Shown in pieces: positions 37,017 through 45,414 of a DNA stretch of 64,000 nucleotides. The number at the start of each line of letters is the position of its first letter. Position 1 is the stretch's first letter. This stretch comes from Streptomyces sp. A1277 (lineage in GTDB: Bacteria > Actinomycetota > Actinomycetes > Streptomycetales > Streptomycetaceae): assembly GCF_004795015.1 (NCBI RefSeq), contig NZ_SSBI01000013.1, positions 62,001-126,000 of the forward strand, read 5' to 3'. The translations under genes and the position numbers were made by a program. The notes under the pieces are model-generated. The model did not search any database, was not told the origin of the DNA, and worked only from the letters and a program-made list of their open reading frames with translations.

Positions 37017-37445
37017 TCAGGCGATCGAGAGCTCCACCTTGATGTTGCCGCGCGTGGCGTTCGAGTACGGGCAGACCTGGTGGGCCTTCTCGACGAGCGC
37101 CTGCGCGGTGGCCGTGTCGGCGTTCGGGATGGTCGCGGTGATCGCGACCTCCAGGCCGAAACCGCCGGCCTCGGTCTTGCCGATGGAGACCGCGGCGGTC
37201 ACCGTCGAGCCGGAGACGTCGGCCTTCTCCTGGCGGGCGACGACGCCCAGCGCGCTCTGGAAGCAGGCGCTGTAACCGGCGGCGAACAGCTGCTCCGGGT
37301 TGGTGCCGGCGCCGCTTCCGCCCATCTCCTTCGGCGGGTTGACGACGACGTCGAGCTTGCCGTCGTCCGAGGAGACCCGGCCGTCACGGCCGTTCTCGGC
37401 GGTGGCGACGGCGGTGTACGCGACTGCGATGTCCTTGATGGCCAT
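37017..37445 (-). CDS. ohr: Organic hydroperoxide resistance protein (OsmC/Ohr family)
   Basis: A 142-residue thiol peroxidase that reduces organic hydroperoxides with lipoyl-type reductants. The two catalytic cysteines are present: Cys61 in AAGYSACFQSAL and Cys125 in HQVCPYSNATRGN. The length and motif order are typical of Ohr. No OhrR gene is adjacent; the MarR gene 1.3 kb away is divergent from a different oxidoreductase. Confidence 0.94.
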   Translation of the reverse strand: MAIKDIAVAYTAVATAENGRDGRVSSDDGKLDVVVNPPKEMGGSGAGTNPEQLFAAGYSACFQSALGVVARQEKADVSGSTVTAAVSIGKTEAGGFGLEVAITATIPNADTATAQALVEKAHQVCPYSNATRGNIKVELSIA

Positions 37446-37534
37446 GAGTGAGCATTCTTCCTGCTGATGCGCCGCGACTCGCGCCCACGATCGCGACGGC
37501 CTGGAACGAGACTAACGGGTGCCGGCGGGGCGGT

Positions 37535-38554
37535 TCAGCCGAGGGAGACGATCATCTTTCCGGTGTTCTCGCCGCGCAGCAGGCCGAGGAAGGCGTCGAA
37601 GCCGTTCTCGATGCCCTCGACCACCGTCTCGCGGTACTTCAGCGCGCCCGAGTTCAGCCAGCCGGCCACCTCCTGGACGAACTGCTCCTGAAGGTCCGAG
37701 TGGTCGGCGACGAGCATGCCCTGGAGGCGCAGCCGCTTGCCGATGACGAGCGCGAGGTTGCGCGGGGCGGGGGTGGGCTCGGTCTCGTTGTACTGGGAGA
37801 TCATGCCGCAGATGGTGGCGCGGCCGTGCACGTTGAACGAGGAGATCGCGGCCTCCAGGTGCTCGCCGCCGACGTTGTCGAAGTAGACGTCGATGCCGTC
37901 GGGGGCGGCCTTGCGCAGCTGCTCGCCGACGGGCCCGTTCTTGTAGTTGAACGCGGCGTCGAAGCCGTACTCCTCGACGAGGAGCTCGACCTTCTCGTCG
38001 GAGCCGGCGGAGCCGATGACCCGGGAGGCGCCCTTGATCTTCGCCATCTGCCCGACCTGGCTGCCGACCGCGCCGGCGGCGCCGGAGACGAAGACCGCGT
38101 CGCCCTCCTTGAAGGACGCCACGTCGAAGAGTCCGGCGTAGGCGGTGAGCCCGGTCATGCCGAGCACGCCGAGGTAGGTGGAGAGCGGGGCGAGCGAGGC
38201 GTCGACCTTGACCGCGTGCTTGGCGGGGACGCTCGCGTACTCGCGCCAGCCGAGGCCGTGCAGGACGTGGTCGCCGACCTCGAAGCCCTCGGCGTTCGAC
38301 GCGACGACCTCGCCGACCGCGCCGCCGTCCATCGGCTGGTCCAGCTTGAACGGCGGGGTGTACGACTTCACGTCGTTCATCCGGCCGCGCATGTAGGGGT
38401 CGACCGAGAAGTGCAGGTTGCGCACGAGGACCCGGCCCTCGGCGGGCGCGGTCACCGGTGCCTCACGCAACGCGAAATCCTCGGCCTTCGGCCAGCCGTT
38501 CGGACGGGCTACGAGGTGCCATTCACGGCTGGAGTCGGGAAGATTTGCAGACAT
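37535..38554 (-). CDS. NADP-dependent medium-chain oxidoreductase (curcumin/alkenal reductase type)
   Basis: A 339-residue zinc-independent MDR enzyme. The N-terminus contains LHFSVDPYMRGRMND, typical of the leukotriene B4/alkenal reductase group, and the cofactor loop is VSGAAGAVGSQVGQMAK. These enzymes reduce alpha,beta-unsaturated carbonyls using NADPH. The ATG at 38554 is preceded by GGAGACC. It is divergent from a MarR regulator, which probably represses it. Confidence 0.93.
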   Translation of the reverse strand: MSANLPDSSREWHLVARPNGWPKAEDFALREAPVTAPAEGRVLVRNLHFSVDPYMRGRMNDVKSYTPPFKLDQPMDGGAVGEVVASNAEGFEVGDHVLHGLGWREYASVPAKHAVKVDASLAPLSTYLGVLGMTGLTAYAGLFDVASFKEGDAVFVSGAAGAVGSQVGQMAKIKGASRVIGSAGSDEKVELLVEEYGFDAAFNYKNGPVGEQLRKAAPDGIDVYFDNVGGEHLEAAISSFNVHGRATICGMISQYNETEPTPAPRNLALVIGKRLRLQGMLVADHSDLQEQFVQEVAGWLNSGALKYRETVVEGIENGFDAFLGLLRGENTGKMIVSLG

Positions 38555-38674
38555 GGGCTCGGGGTCTCCTCGATGTCGGTGTCTCGGGTACTGCGGGGTG
38601 GCGGGGTGATGTGGTGACGGGGCGGCGGGGAAAAGCTTCACCACCTGAAACAACCATGCGCCTGGATATTTCAT

Positions 38675-38697
38675 GTTGTCAAGCAACTGGGTATCCT
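38675..38697 (+). promoter_or_regulatory. MarR operator and promoter region
   Basis: The inverted repeat GTTGtcaagCAAC (38675-38687) lies just before a -10-like TATCCT (38692-38697). The predicted start point falls on the MarR ATG at 38705, which also lacks a ribosome site, so the MarR transcript may be leaderless. A TTGACA on the minus strand (38677-38682) overlaps the same dyad and could serve the oxidoreductase. One bound MarR dimer could therefore control both directions. Confidence 0.45.
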
Positions 38698-38704
38698 GTG
38701 TGTC

Positions 38705-39163
38705 ATGGCCACCTCGCGCATAGATCCCCTGACTCTCGAAGTCATCGAGCTCATCGGTACCGTCGTGGCGCGTTACTACGAGGAGTACGAGCAGGCCGCG
38801 GCCGCGCACAGCCTCACCGGCGCGCAGGCACGAGTCCTCGGGCTGCTGTCGGTCGAGCCGCTGCCGATGCGCCGGATCGCCCAGAAGCTGAAGTGCGAGC
38901 CGTCCAACGTGACCGGCATCGTGGACCGGCTGGAGGCGCGCGGCCTGGTGGAGCGGCGCCCCGACCCCGCCGACCGCCGGGTGAAGCTGGCCGCGCCCAC
39001 GGAGCGGGGCGCGTCGACTGCGCTGCAACTGCGCGACGCGCTGGACTTCGCCCGCGAGCCGCTGGCCGGGTTGTCGGAGGCGGACCGCACGGTGCTGCGG
39101 GACCTGTTGCGCCGGATGGTGGGGACCGATCCGGTGGCCGGACCGGCACCATGGAGCGCATGA
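38705..39163 (+). CDS. MarR-family transcriptional regulator
   Basis: A 152-residue winged-helix regulator. The DNA-binding region is PMRRIAQKLKCEPSNVTGIV, with the wing DRLEARGLVERRPDPADRR. It lies divergent from an NADPH-dependent oxidoreductase, a common arrangement for sensing electrophiles or phenolic compounds. The single Cys in the recognition helix region could be redox-active; that is a guess. Its stop overlaps the next gene in ATGA. Confidence 0.93.
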   Translation: MATSRIDPLTLEVIELIGTVVARYYEEYEQAAAAHSLTGAQARVLGLLSVEPLPMRRIAQKLKCEPSNVTGIVDRLEARGLVERRPDPADRRVKLAAPTERGASTALQLRDALDFAREPLAGLSEADRTVLRDLLRRMVGTDPVAGPAPWSA

Positions 39164-39759
39164 CCGCCGCCGCCCCCTTCGGGCCCCGCGAGTTCCAGCT
39201 CGTCCTGCTGCGCCGGATGGCCGACCACCAGCCCGGCCTGGTGGAGGACGCCCGGCACGAGCTGAGCGCGACGCTCGCCGAGATGCGGGAGGCGAACCGG
39301 CGGTGGCAGGCCATGGTCCGGGGGCCCCGGGGGCGGGGCGCGCTGCGGCGCTACCGCTCGGTGCTCGGCGAGCCCGGCGCGACCGGGCGCCGGGTCATCG
39401 GTGACCTGGAGTTCGACGCGCTGCTGTGGCCGCTGCCGCTCTGGCCGGAGCTGCGGTTCGAGGTGATGGTGGCGCCGGGCGGGGCGGTGTGGAACGAGTG
39501 GCTGGTCCGGGCGCCGGGCACGGCGGGCCCCGCGCTGCGGACGGTGGCGGACCTGGCGCCGTGGTCGTGCACGGTGGACGAGGTGGCGCGGGCCTTCGCA
39601 CCGGCCCGCCCGATGGAGGGCAGTGCGCCGACGCGTTGGGCGCTGGGGTTCGGGGACGGGGCGGATGCGTATGTCGCCGAGTTCACGTGGGGGTTGCTGC
39701 AGCGGGTGGTGCCGGGGGGTGGGGGCGGGGCGGTGTCCTCAATCGCCGGACGGGCTTGA
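39160..39759 (+). CDS. Hypothetical protein coupled to MarR gene
   Basis: A 199-residue protein I do not recognise. It is Trp- and Pro-rich in its second half (LLWPLPLWPELRFEV) and has no signal peptide or membrane helix. The ATG at 39160 overlaps the MarR stop (ATGA), which is why I prefer it to the ATG at 39151. Its C-terminus (SSIAGRA) is encoded by the first, degenerate copy of the repeat family that follows, so the repeat may have replaced the original 3' end. Confidence 0.7.
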   Translation: MTAAAPFGPREFQLVLLRRMADHQPGLVEDARHELSATLAEMREANRRWQAMVRGPRGRGALRRYRSVLGEPGATGRRVIGDLEFDALLWPLPLWPELRFEVMVAPGGAVWNEWLVRAPGTAGPALRTVADLAPWSCTVDEVARAFAPARPMEGSAPTRWALGFGDGADAYVAEFTWGLLQRVVPGGGGGAVSSIAGRA

Positions 39760-39777
39760 ACTTGCCGTTCAGGCGTC

Positions 39778-40046
39778 CTCAAGCGCCGGACGGGCTGGAT
39801 GTGGCCGAGGCGGGCTTTGAACTGCCGGTGGGTGCCCTCAAGCGCCGGACCGGCTGGATGTGGCCGAGGCGGGCTTTGAACTGCCGGTGGGTGCCCTCAA
39901 ACGCCGGACGGGCTGGGTGTGGCCGAGGCGGGCTTTGAACTGCCGGTGGGTGCCCTCAAGCGCCGGACCGGCTGGATGTGGCCGAGGCGGGCTTTGAACT
40001 GCCGGTGGGTGCCCTCAAACGCCGGACCGGATGTGGCCGAGGCGGG
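39778..40046. repeat. 59-bp tandem repeat, four full copies plus a partial fifth
   Basis: Units begin at 39778, 39837, 39896, 39955 and 40014, an exact 59-bp period. Each starts CTCAARCGCCGGACSGGCTG and ends in CTGCCGGTGGGTGCC; copies differ at only a few positions. The fifth copy has a small deletion and runs into unrelated sequence. A degenerate copy precedes the array near 39738, and related single elements occur near 33415-33460 after the fab operon. The period is not a multiple of three, so it is not a coding repeat. The rest of the gap up to 40226 shows no gene. Confidence 0.9.
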
Positions 40047-40226
40047 CTGGGATGGCCGGGGCGGGTCGGGGCGGCGTGGGTGGGTGGTGGTTGAGGTGTG
40101 GTCGACGTGTCGTCAGGTTTCCCTCCTACGGCGCAGCCCAGCGGGCGCGGTGTGCCCGAACGGCGCACGCTTTCAGGAGAGCCGGCTGCCCGTCGGTCCC
40201 CCTCAACGCTCTCGGGAGAACCCGCC

Positions 40227-41264
40227 GTGACCGTCAGCCTTGAGCAGTTGCGCCGTTGCCATGTCGCCGTCGACCTCGGGGCCGCCCGCACCCGGGTGTA
40301 CGTCAAGGGGCCCGGCCTCGTCGTGGACGAGCCGAGCGTCGCCGCCGTCAACATCCGTACCGGCTCGCTCATCGCCGTCGGCGCCCTCGCCGAACAGATG
40401 ACGGGCCGCACCCCCGCCTACATCCGGGTGGCCCGTCCCGTCTCCGGCGGGACCGTCGTGGACATCGAGATGGCCCAGCGCATGCTGCGCCACCTGCTCG
40501 GCGAGAAGCTCCGCCGCCAGCTGCGCCGCAAGCCCTGGCTGCGCGCCGCCGCCTGCATCCCGCACGAGAGCGACCCGCTCGCCCGCCGGGCCGCCGTGGA
40601 GACCCTGGTCGGTCTCGGCGCGCGCCGGGTCGAGCTGGTGGACACCCTGATCGCGGCGGCCGTCGGCTGCGGGCTGCCGGTCGAGCAGCCGACCGCGACC
40701 ATGATCATGGTGTGCGGGGCCGCGACGACACAGATCGCGGTGCTCTCGCTCGGCTCGATCGTGACGGCGGTACGCCTGCCCATCGGCGGCGACGCGATCG
40801 ACCACGCGGTGATCCAGCACCTGCGCCAGTACCACGAGCTGATGCTGCCGAGCCAGTCCGTGCGCCCCCTGCAGCTCGCGCTCAGCGGCAACGGGCTGAC
40901 CACGCAGGGCCCTTCGGTCACCGAGATCCACGGCCGGGACGTGGCGACCGGGCTGGCCCGGTCCGTCCAGGTCGACACCGCCGCGATCCGGCAGGCGATC
41001 CACCGCCCGCTCACCGCGGTCCTGGACGGCCTGGGCAAGGTGCTGCGGGACTGCCCGCCCGACCTGGTCGCCGACCTCGCGGACTGCGGGATCATGATGG
41101 TCGGCGGAAGCGCCCTGCTGCCCGGCCTCGACCAGATGCTGCGCGAGGCGACGGGCATGCCGGTGCGCATCGCCGAACGGCCCGACACCTGCTCGATCCT
41201 GGGCCTGGGCGCCATGCTGGACGGGCAGATCAGCCCGATGGTCCTCGACCCGCTGGCCGGCTGA
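40227..41264 (+). CDS. mbl: MreB/Mbl-like actin-family protein
   Basis: A 345-residue actin-fold protein. The phosphate 1 motif is VAVDLGAARTRVYVKG near the N-terminus, the phosphate 2 region is TATMIMVCGAATTQIAVLSL, and the adenosine motif is GIMMVGGSALLPGLDQML. It resembles the Streptomyces Mbl rather than the larger MreB: it is not in an mre operon. These proteins act in cell wall and spore wall synthesis. The GTG at 40227 has GGGAGA upstream; the longer frame from 40098 would read through non-coding DNA. Confidence 0.82.
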   Translation: MTVSLEQLRRCHVAVDLGAARTRVYVKGPGLVVDEPSVAAVNIRTGSLIAVGALAEQMTGRTPAYIRVARPVSGGTVVDIEMAQRMLRHLLGEKLRRQLRRKPWLRAAACIPHESDPLARRAAVETLVGLGARRVELVDTLIAAAVGCGLPVEQPTATMIMVCGAATTQIAVLSLGSIVTAVRLPIGGDAIDHAVIQHLRQYHELMLPSQSVRPLQLALSGNGLTTQGPSVTEIHGRDVATGLARSVQVDTAAIRQAIHRPLTAVLDGLGKVLRDCPPDLVADLADCGIMMVGGSALLPGLDQMLREATGMPVRIAERPDTCSILGLGAMLDGQISPMVLDPLAG

Positions 41265-41285
41265 CCGGAGCGACGGGAACTGCCG

Positions 41286-42866
41286 ATGACGGACGAGCCG
41301 GGCGGCGCGGTCCCGGACCGGGGCCTGCCGGAGTCGCCCCTGCTGCCTCGGCTCCTGGAGGCGGTGCTGAGCGTCGGCTCCGACCTCGAACTGCGGTCCA
41401 CGCTCCAGCAGATCATCGACACCGCGACCGCCCTGACCGGCGCCAGGTACGGGGCGCTGGGCGTACTCGACCCCGGGCACGGCACGATCCGCGAGCTGTT
41501 CGTCTGCGGGATGAGCGAGGCCGAGCAGGCGGCCATCGGCGACTTCCCCGACGGCCACACGGGCATGCTCGGCGCGCTCGTGGACGCGCCGGGGCCGCTG
41601 CGCTGCGACGACCTGACCGCCGACCCGCGCTCCACCGGCATCCCGCCCGGCCATCCCGCGATGCGCTCGTTCCTCGGCGCCCCGATCCGGGTCCGCCAGG
41701 AGGTCTTCGGCAACATCTACCTCGCCGAGAAACCCACCGGGCACTTCACCGAGACCGACGCCGGACTGCTGCGGGTCCTCTCCGCGCAGGCCGGCATCGC
41801 GATCGGCAACGCCCGGCTGTACGAGAGCGCCCGGCAGCGCGAACGCTGGATCGAGGGCGCCGCCGCCGTCACCAACACCCTGCTCACCGGCGAGAACCTG
41901 TCCGACGCGCTGACGACCGTGGCGGAACGGGCCCGCATCCTCAGCGACGCGGCCGCCGGGGTGATCCTCCAGCCCACCGACGAGGGCGGCATGGAGATCG
42001 TCGTCGCCTCCACCGATGACCCGGCCGGGCTCGTGGGCACGGCCATCGCGCCCGGCTCCCCCGTCCTGGCCCAGCTGCTGGGCGGCGAGGCGGTGTTCAT
42101 CGAGGACTCGGCGACCGATCCCCGGATGACGACACCGGTGCGGTCCCGGTTCGGCCCGAGCATGATGCTGCCGTTGCAGAGCGGGGGCCGGCTCATCGGG
42201 ACCCTCGCCCTGCCCCGGGGGCGCGGCGCCCGCCCGTACACCGGCCTGGACCGGCTGCTGGCCGCCCAGTTCGCCTCGCAGGCGGCGCTCGCCCTGGTCC
42301 TGGCGGACTCGCAGCACGACCGGGAGCAGCTGGCGGTGTACGAGGACCGCGACCGGATCGCGCGGGACCTGCACGATCTGGTGGTCCAGCGGCTGTTCGC
42401 CACCGAGATGATGCTGGAGTCGACGCGCCGCCGGGCCGGTGCCGGGGAGACGAGTGAGCTGATCGCCACGGCCGTGGACGAGCTGGATTCGACGATCCAG
42501 GAGGTCCGGACGGCCATCTTCGCCCTTCAGCAGCCGCCGGCCGAGGCCCCGGCCACCTTCCGGGGGCGGGTGCTGCGGGAGACCGCGGGCGCGGCGGCGG
42601 TGCTCGGCTTCCAGCCGTCGGTGCAGTTCGCCGGGGCGGTGGACGCGCTCGTGACGGAACCGGTGGGCGGGCGGCTGCTCGCGGCGCTGCGCGGGGCGCT
42701 GGCGGCGGCGCACCGGCGGGAGGGGGTGTCGGCGATCGAGGTGGAGGTGGACGTGACGGCGACGCTGCCGGACGGGCGGGGCGCGGTCCGCCTCACGGTC
42801 GCGGACGACGGGCGCGAGCCGGACGGTTCGCGGGCGCCGGTGGTGACGTGGCAGGCGCCGCTGTGA
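41286..42866 (+). CDS. GAF-domain sensor kinase (DevS/DosS-like) with degenerate ATPase domain
   Basis: A 526-residue protein with two GAF domains (about residues 35-185 and 205-345) and a HisKA_3 dimerisation region with the phospho-acceptor His in RIARDLHDLVVQRLF near residue 363. The C-terminal ATPase domain is short and degenerate: the N-box position reads ALRGALAAAHRREG with no Asn, there is one DDG, and no GxGL lid motif follows. It may therefore bind no ATP or act as a regulator. It begins 21 bp after the Mbl gene; no response regulator is adjacent. Confidence 0.85.
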   Translation: MTDEPGGAVPDRGLPESPLLPRLLEAVLSVGSDLELRSTLQQIIDTATALTGARYGALGVLDPGHGTIRELFVCGMSEAEQAAIGDFPDGHTGMLGALVDAPGPLRCDDLTADPRSTGIPPGHPAMRSFLGAPIRVRQEVFGNIYLAEKPTGHFTETDAGLLRVLSAQAGIAIGNARLYESARQRERWIEGAAAVTNTLLTGENLSDALTTVAERARILSDAAAGVILQPTDEGGMEIVVASTDDPAGLVGTAIAPGSPVLAQLLGGEAVFIEDSATDPRMTTPVRSRFGPSMMLPLQSGGRLIGTLALPRGRGARPYTGLDRLLAAQFASQAALALVLADSQHDREQLAVYEDRDRIARDLHDLVVQRLFATEMMLESTRRRAGAGETSELIATAVDELDSTIQEVRTAIFALQQPPAEAPATFRGRVLRETAGAAAVLGFQPSVQFAGAVDALVTEPVGGRLLAALRGALAAAHRREGVSAIEVEVDVTATLPDGRGAVRLTVADDGREPDGSRAPVVTWQAPL

Positions 42867-42956
42867 GCCGGGCGCGCCGGAGCGTCGCGGGCCGAGTGCG
42901 GCTGTGGAGTCCGGGGCGCCGGCCTCTCGCGGGCGCCGGGGCGGTTCCCCGGCGCG

Positions 42957-43388
42957 TCACGGGCCGGGTGCGGCACGGAGTGCGACGCGGGTGTTCGAGT
43001 GGGCGACGCCCGCCTCGCGCTTGAGGCGGCGCAGCAGGGTGTCGAGCGCGACGGTGTCGGCGACGGTGGCCCGTACGAGGTAGTCGTGCCCGCCGGTCAC
43101 GTGCACCACCTCGGTGATGCCGGGCAGGGCCAGCACCGTCCGTTCGAACGTCTCGTTGGTGGTGTCCATCCGCAGGGTCACGTCGATGAAGACGACGAGG
43201 CCGGTGCGGGTGTCGGCGGCGGGGTCGATGATCACGGTGAAGCCGCGGATGACGCCGTCCTTGCGCAGCCGCCGTACCCGGTCGGCCGCCGCGTTGGCGC
43301 TGAGCCCGACCCGTACGCCCAGGTCGCGGTACGAGATCCGGGCGTCCTCCTGGAGGACACCGAGGATTTCCCTGTCCAGACGATCCAT
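42957..43388 (-). CDS. Lrp/AsnC-family transcriptional regulator
   Basis: A 143-residue regulator. The N-terminal HTH is LDREILGVLQEDARISYRDL followed by GVRVGLSANAAADRVRRL; the C-terminal RAM domain contains VVHVTGGHDYLVRATV, the effector-binding Gly region. Such proteins sense amino acids. The ATG at 43388 starts the conserved MDRLDREIL. It is divergent from a nitrate-transporter remnant; the gene it once controlled may be lost. Confidence 0.93.
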   Translation of the reverse strand: MDRLDREILGVLQEDARISYRDLGVRVGLSANAAADRVRRLRKDGVIRGFTVIIDPAADTRTGLVVFIDVTLRMDTTNETFERTVLALPGITEVVHVTGGHDYLVRATVADTVALDTLLRRLKREAGVAHSNTRVALRAAPGP

Positions 43389-43488
43389 GCCCCAATTGTC
43401 GCAGCTCCGGGCCATATGAGAAGTTGGGGGGCAGGAACCCCTCCCCCGTACGGACCAGGCAGGTGGGGCCCGTGGACCCTGCCCGTTC

Positions 43489-43860
43489 TTGACCGGCGGT
43501 GTGGACACAGGCGTGGCGCTGGGCGTCGCCGCCCTCCTGGCCATCGTCCAGGCGTTCGACCCGAAGCTGTCGCCGGGCGGCACGATCGCGCTGCTGGTCA
43601 TGGCGGCGGGCCTGGGCACCGCGAGCGGCAGCGTCTTCGCCCTGGTCTCGCAGGTGACCCCGCAGGCGAAGGTGGGCAGCGTGACCGGGATCGTGGGCGC
43701 GATGGGCGGGCTCGGCGGATTCGTGCCGCCGCTGGTGATGGGCGCGATCTACAGCGCGAAGGACTCGTACTCGATCGGCTTCATGCTCCTGTCCGACCTG
43801 GCCCTGGCGGGCTGTGTGTACGCGTACGGCCGCATGCGGAACATCCAGCGGAACGGGTGA
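43489..43860 (+). pseudogene. NarK-type nitrate/nitrite transporter, C-terminal remnant
   Basis: A 123-residue open frame encodes only the last three or four membrane helices of an MFS NarK/NRT-family protein. The segment GSVTGIVGAMGGLGGFVPPL followed by MGAIYSAKDSYSIGF is characteristic of the C-terminal half of NarK. A full protein is 400-450 residues, and the 100 bp upstream (back to the Lrp gene) has no coding continuation. The first codon is TTG without a convincing ribosome site. I conclude a deletion removed about 70 percent of the gene. Confidence 0.8.
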
Positions 43861-43956
43861 GGGCACCGTCACATCCCGGGCCCCCTGTTCGAGCCGGATT
43901 CGAGGGACGGGAACGCGGGATCGATCCGGTGCCGCGGCACTAGGGTGCGCAGGGTG

Positions 43957-45414
43957 ATGCCACTTCTGCCTGCCCTCCAGGACGCGGCCTCTCCGGCGGC
44001 CGCCCGAGAAGCCGTCCGGTTCGACGAAGCCTCCCTGACGTACGCCCGGTTGACCGAGGTCACGGACGCGCTCGCGGCCCGGCTCGCCGGCGCGGGCCGG
44101 GTGGCCGTCTGGGCCACGCCGACCGCGCGGACCGTCGTCGCCGTGGTCGCCGCGCTGCGGGCGGGCGTGCCGGCCGTCCCGCTGAACCCGAAGACGGGGG
44201 AACGGGAGCTGGCGCACATCGTCGCGGACAGCGCGCCCTCGGCGGTGCTGGCCTCGCCGGACGACGTGCTCCCGCCCGCCCTGGCCGCCCTGGACCGGGT
44301 GGACGTCGGCACGGCGGCCACCGGCCCCGCCCCTGCGGCGCTCCCCGAGCCGGACCCCGAGTCCCCCGCCCTGATCGTGTACACCTCCGGGACGACCGGC
44401 CCGCCCAAGGGGGCCGTCCTGCCGCGCCGGGCGCTCGCCGCTTCGCTGGACGCGCTGGAGGACGCCTGGCAGTGGACCGCCGACGACGTCCTCGTCCACG
44501 CGCTGCCGCTCTTCCATGTGCACGGCCTGATCCTCGGCGTGCTCGGTCCGCTGCGCCGGGGCGGTTCGGTACGCCACCTGGGCCGGTTCTCGCCCGAGGG
44601 CGTGGCCCGGGAGCTGGGTGCGGGCGGCACGATGCTGTTCGGCGTACCGACCATGTACCACCGGCTCGCGGAGGCGCTGGCGGACCCGGACGCCTCCGCC
44701 GGTTTCGCGAAGGCCCTTGCGGGCGCCCGGTTGCTGGTCTCGGGATCGGCCGCGCTCCCGGTCCACGACCACGAACGCATCGCGGCGGCGACCGGCCGCC
44801 GGGTCATCGAGCGGTACGGCATGACGGAGACCCTGATGAACACGGGCGTACGGGCCGACGGCGTCCCGCGCCCCGGCACGGTCGGCCCGCCCCTGCGCGG
44901 CGTGGAGCTGCGCCTCGTCGAGGAGGACGGCACCCCGCTCGACGGCCCGGAGTCGATCGGCGAGATCCAGGTGCGCGGCCCGAACCTGTTCACCGGCTAT
45001 CTGAACCGCCCCGACGCCACGGCCGCCGCGCTCACCGGGGACGGCTGGTTCCGCACCGGCGACATGGCCACGCTCGACCCCGACGGATACGTGCGGATCG
45101 TCGGCCGCAAGGCCACCGACCTGATCAAGAGCGGCGGCTACAAGATCGGCGCCGGCGAGATCGAGAACGCGCTGCTCGACCACCCCGGCGTCCGGGAGGC
45201 GGCCGTCACCGGCGAGCCGGACGCGGACCTGGGCGAGCGGATCGTGGCCTGGGTGGTCCCGGCCGACCCGGCCGCCCCGCCCGCCGCCGACGCCCTGGCC
45301 GACCACGTGGCCGCCCAGCTCGCCCCGCACAAGCGCCCGCGCGCGGTCCGCTACCTGGACGCCCTGCCGCGCAACGACCTGGGCAAGATCATGAAGCGGG
45401 CGCTCCATGACTGA
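43957..45414 (+). CDS. matB: Malonyl-CoA synthetase (MatB-like acyl-CoA ligase)
   Basis: A 485-residue ANL-superfamily ligase that activates malonate or methylmalonate to the CoA thioester. The P-loop is LIVYTSGTTGPPKGAVLP, the A5 motif RYGMTETLMNTG, the hinge GRKATDLIKSGGYKIG and the catalytic Lys in LGKIMKRALHD. The sequence and the following carboxyltransferase match the S. coelicolor MatB locus (SCO2444) as I remember it. It can feed extender units to fatty acid or polyketide synthesis. The ATG at 43957 is the likely start. It overlaps the next gene by eight bases. Confidence 0.88.
   Translation: MPLLPALQDAASPAAAREAVRFDEASLTYARLTEVTDALAARLAGAGRVAVWATPTARTVVAVVAALRAGVPAVPLNPKTGERELAHIVADSAPSAVLASPDDVLPPALAALDRVDVGTAATGPAPAALPEPDPESPALIVYTSGTTGPPKGAVLPRRALAASLDALEDAWQWTADDVLVHALPLFHVHGLILGVLGPLRRGGSVRHLGRFSPEGVARELGAGGTMLFGVPTMYHRLAEALADPDASAGFAKALAGARLLVSGSAALPVHDHERIAAATGRRVIERYGMTETLMNTGVRADGVPRPGTVGPPLRGVELRLVEEDGTPLDGPESIGEIQVRGPNLFTGYLNRPDATAAALTGDGWFRTGDMATLDPDGYVRIVGRKATDLIKSGGYKIGAGEIENALLDHPGVREAAVTGEPDADLGERIVAWVVPADPAAPPAADALADHVAAQLAPHKRPRAVRYLDALPRNDLGKIMKRALHD

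Noticed and set aside
39778..40046. The 59-bp repeats as a CRISPR array
   Set aside because: The units are contiguous and nearly identical over their whole length, with no variable spacers and no cas genes nearby.
43489..43860. The 123-residue membrane protein as a complete small gene
   Set aside because: It matches the end of NarK-type transporters, starts at a TTG without a ribosome site, and has no upstream helices.
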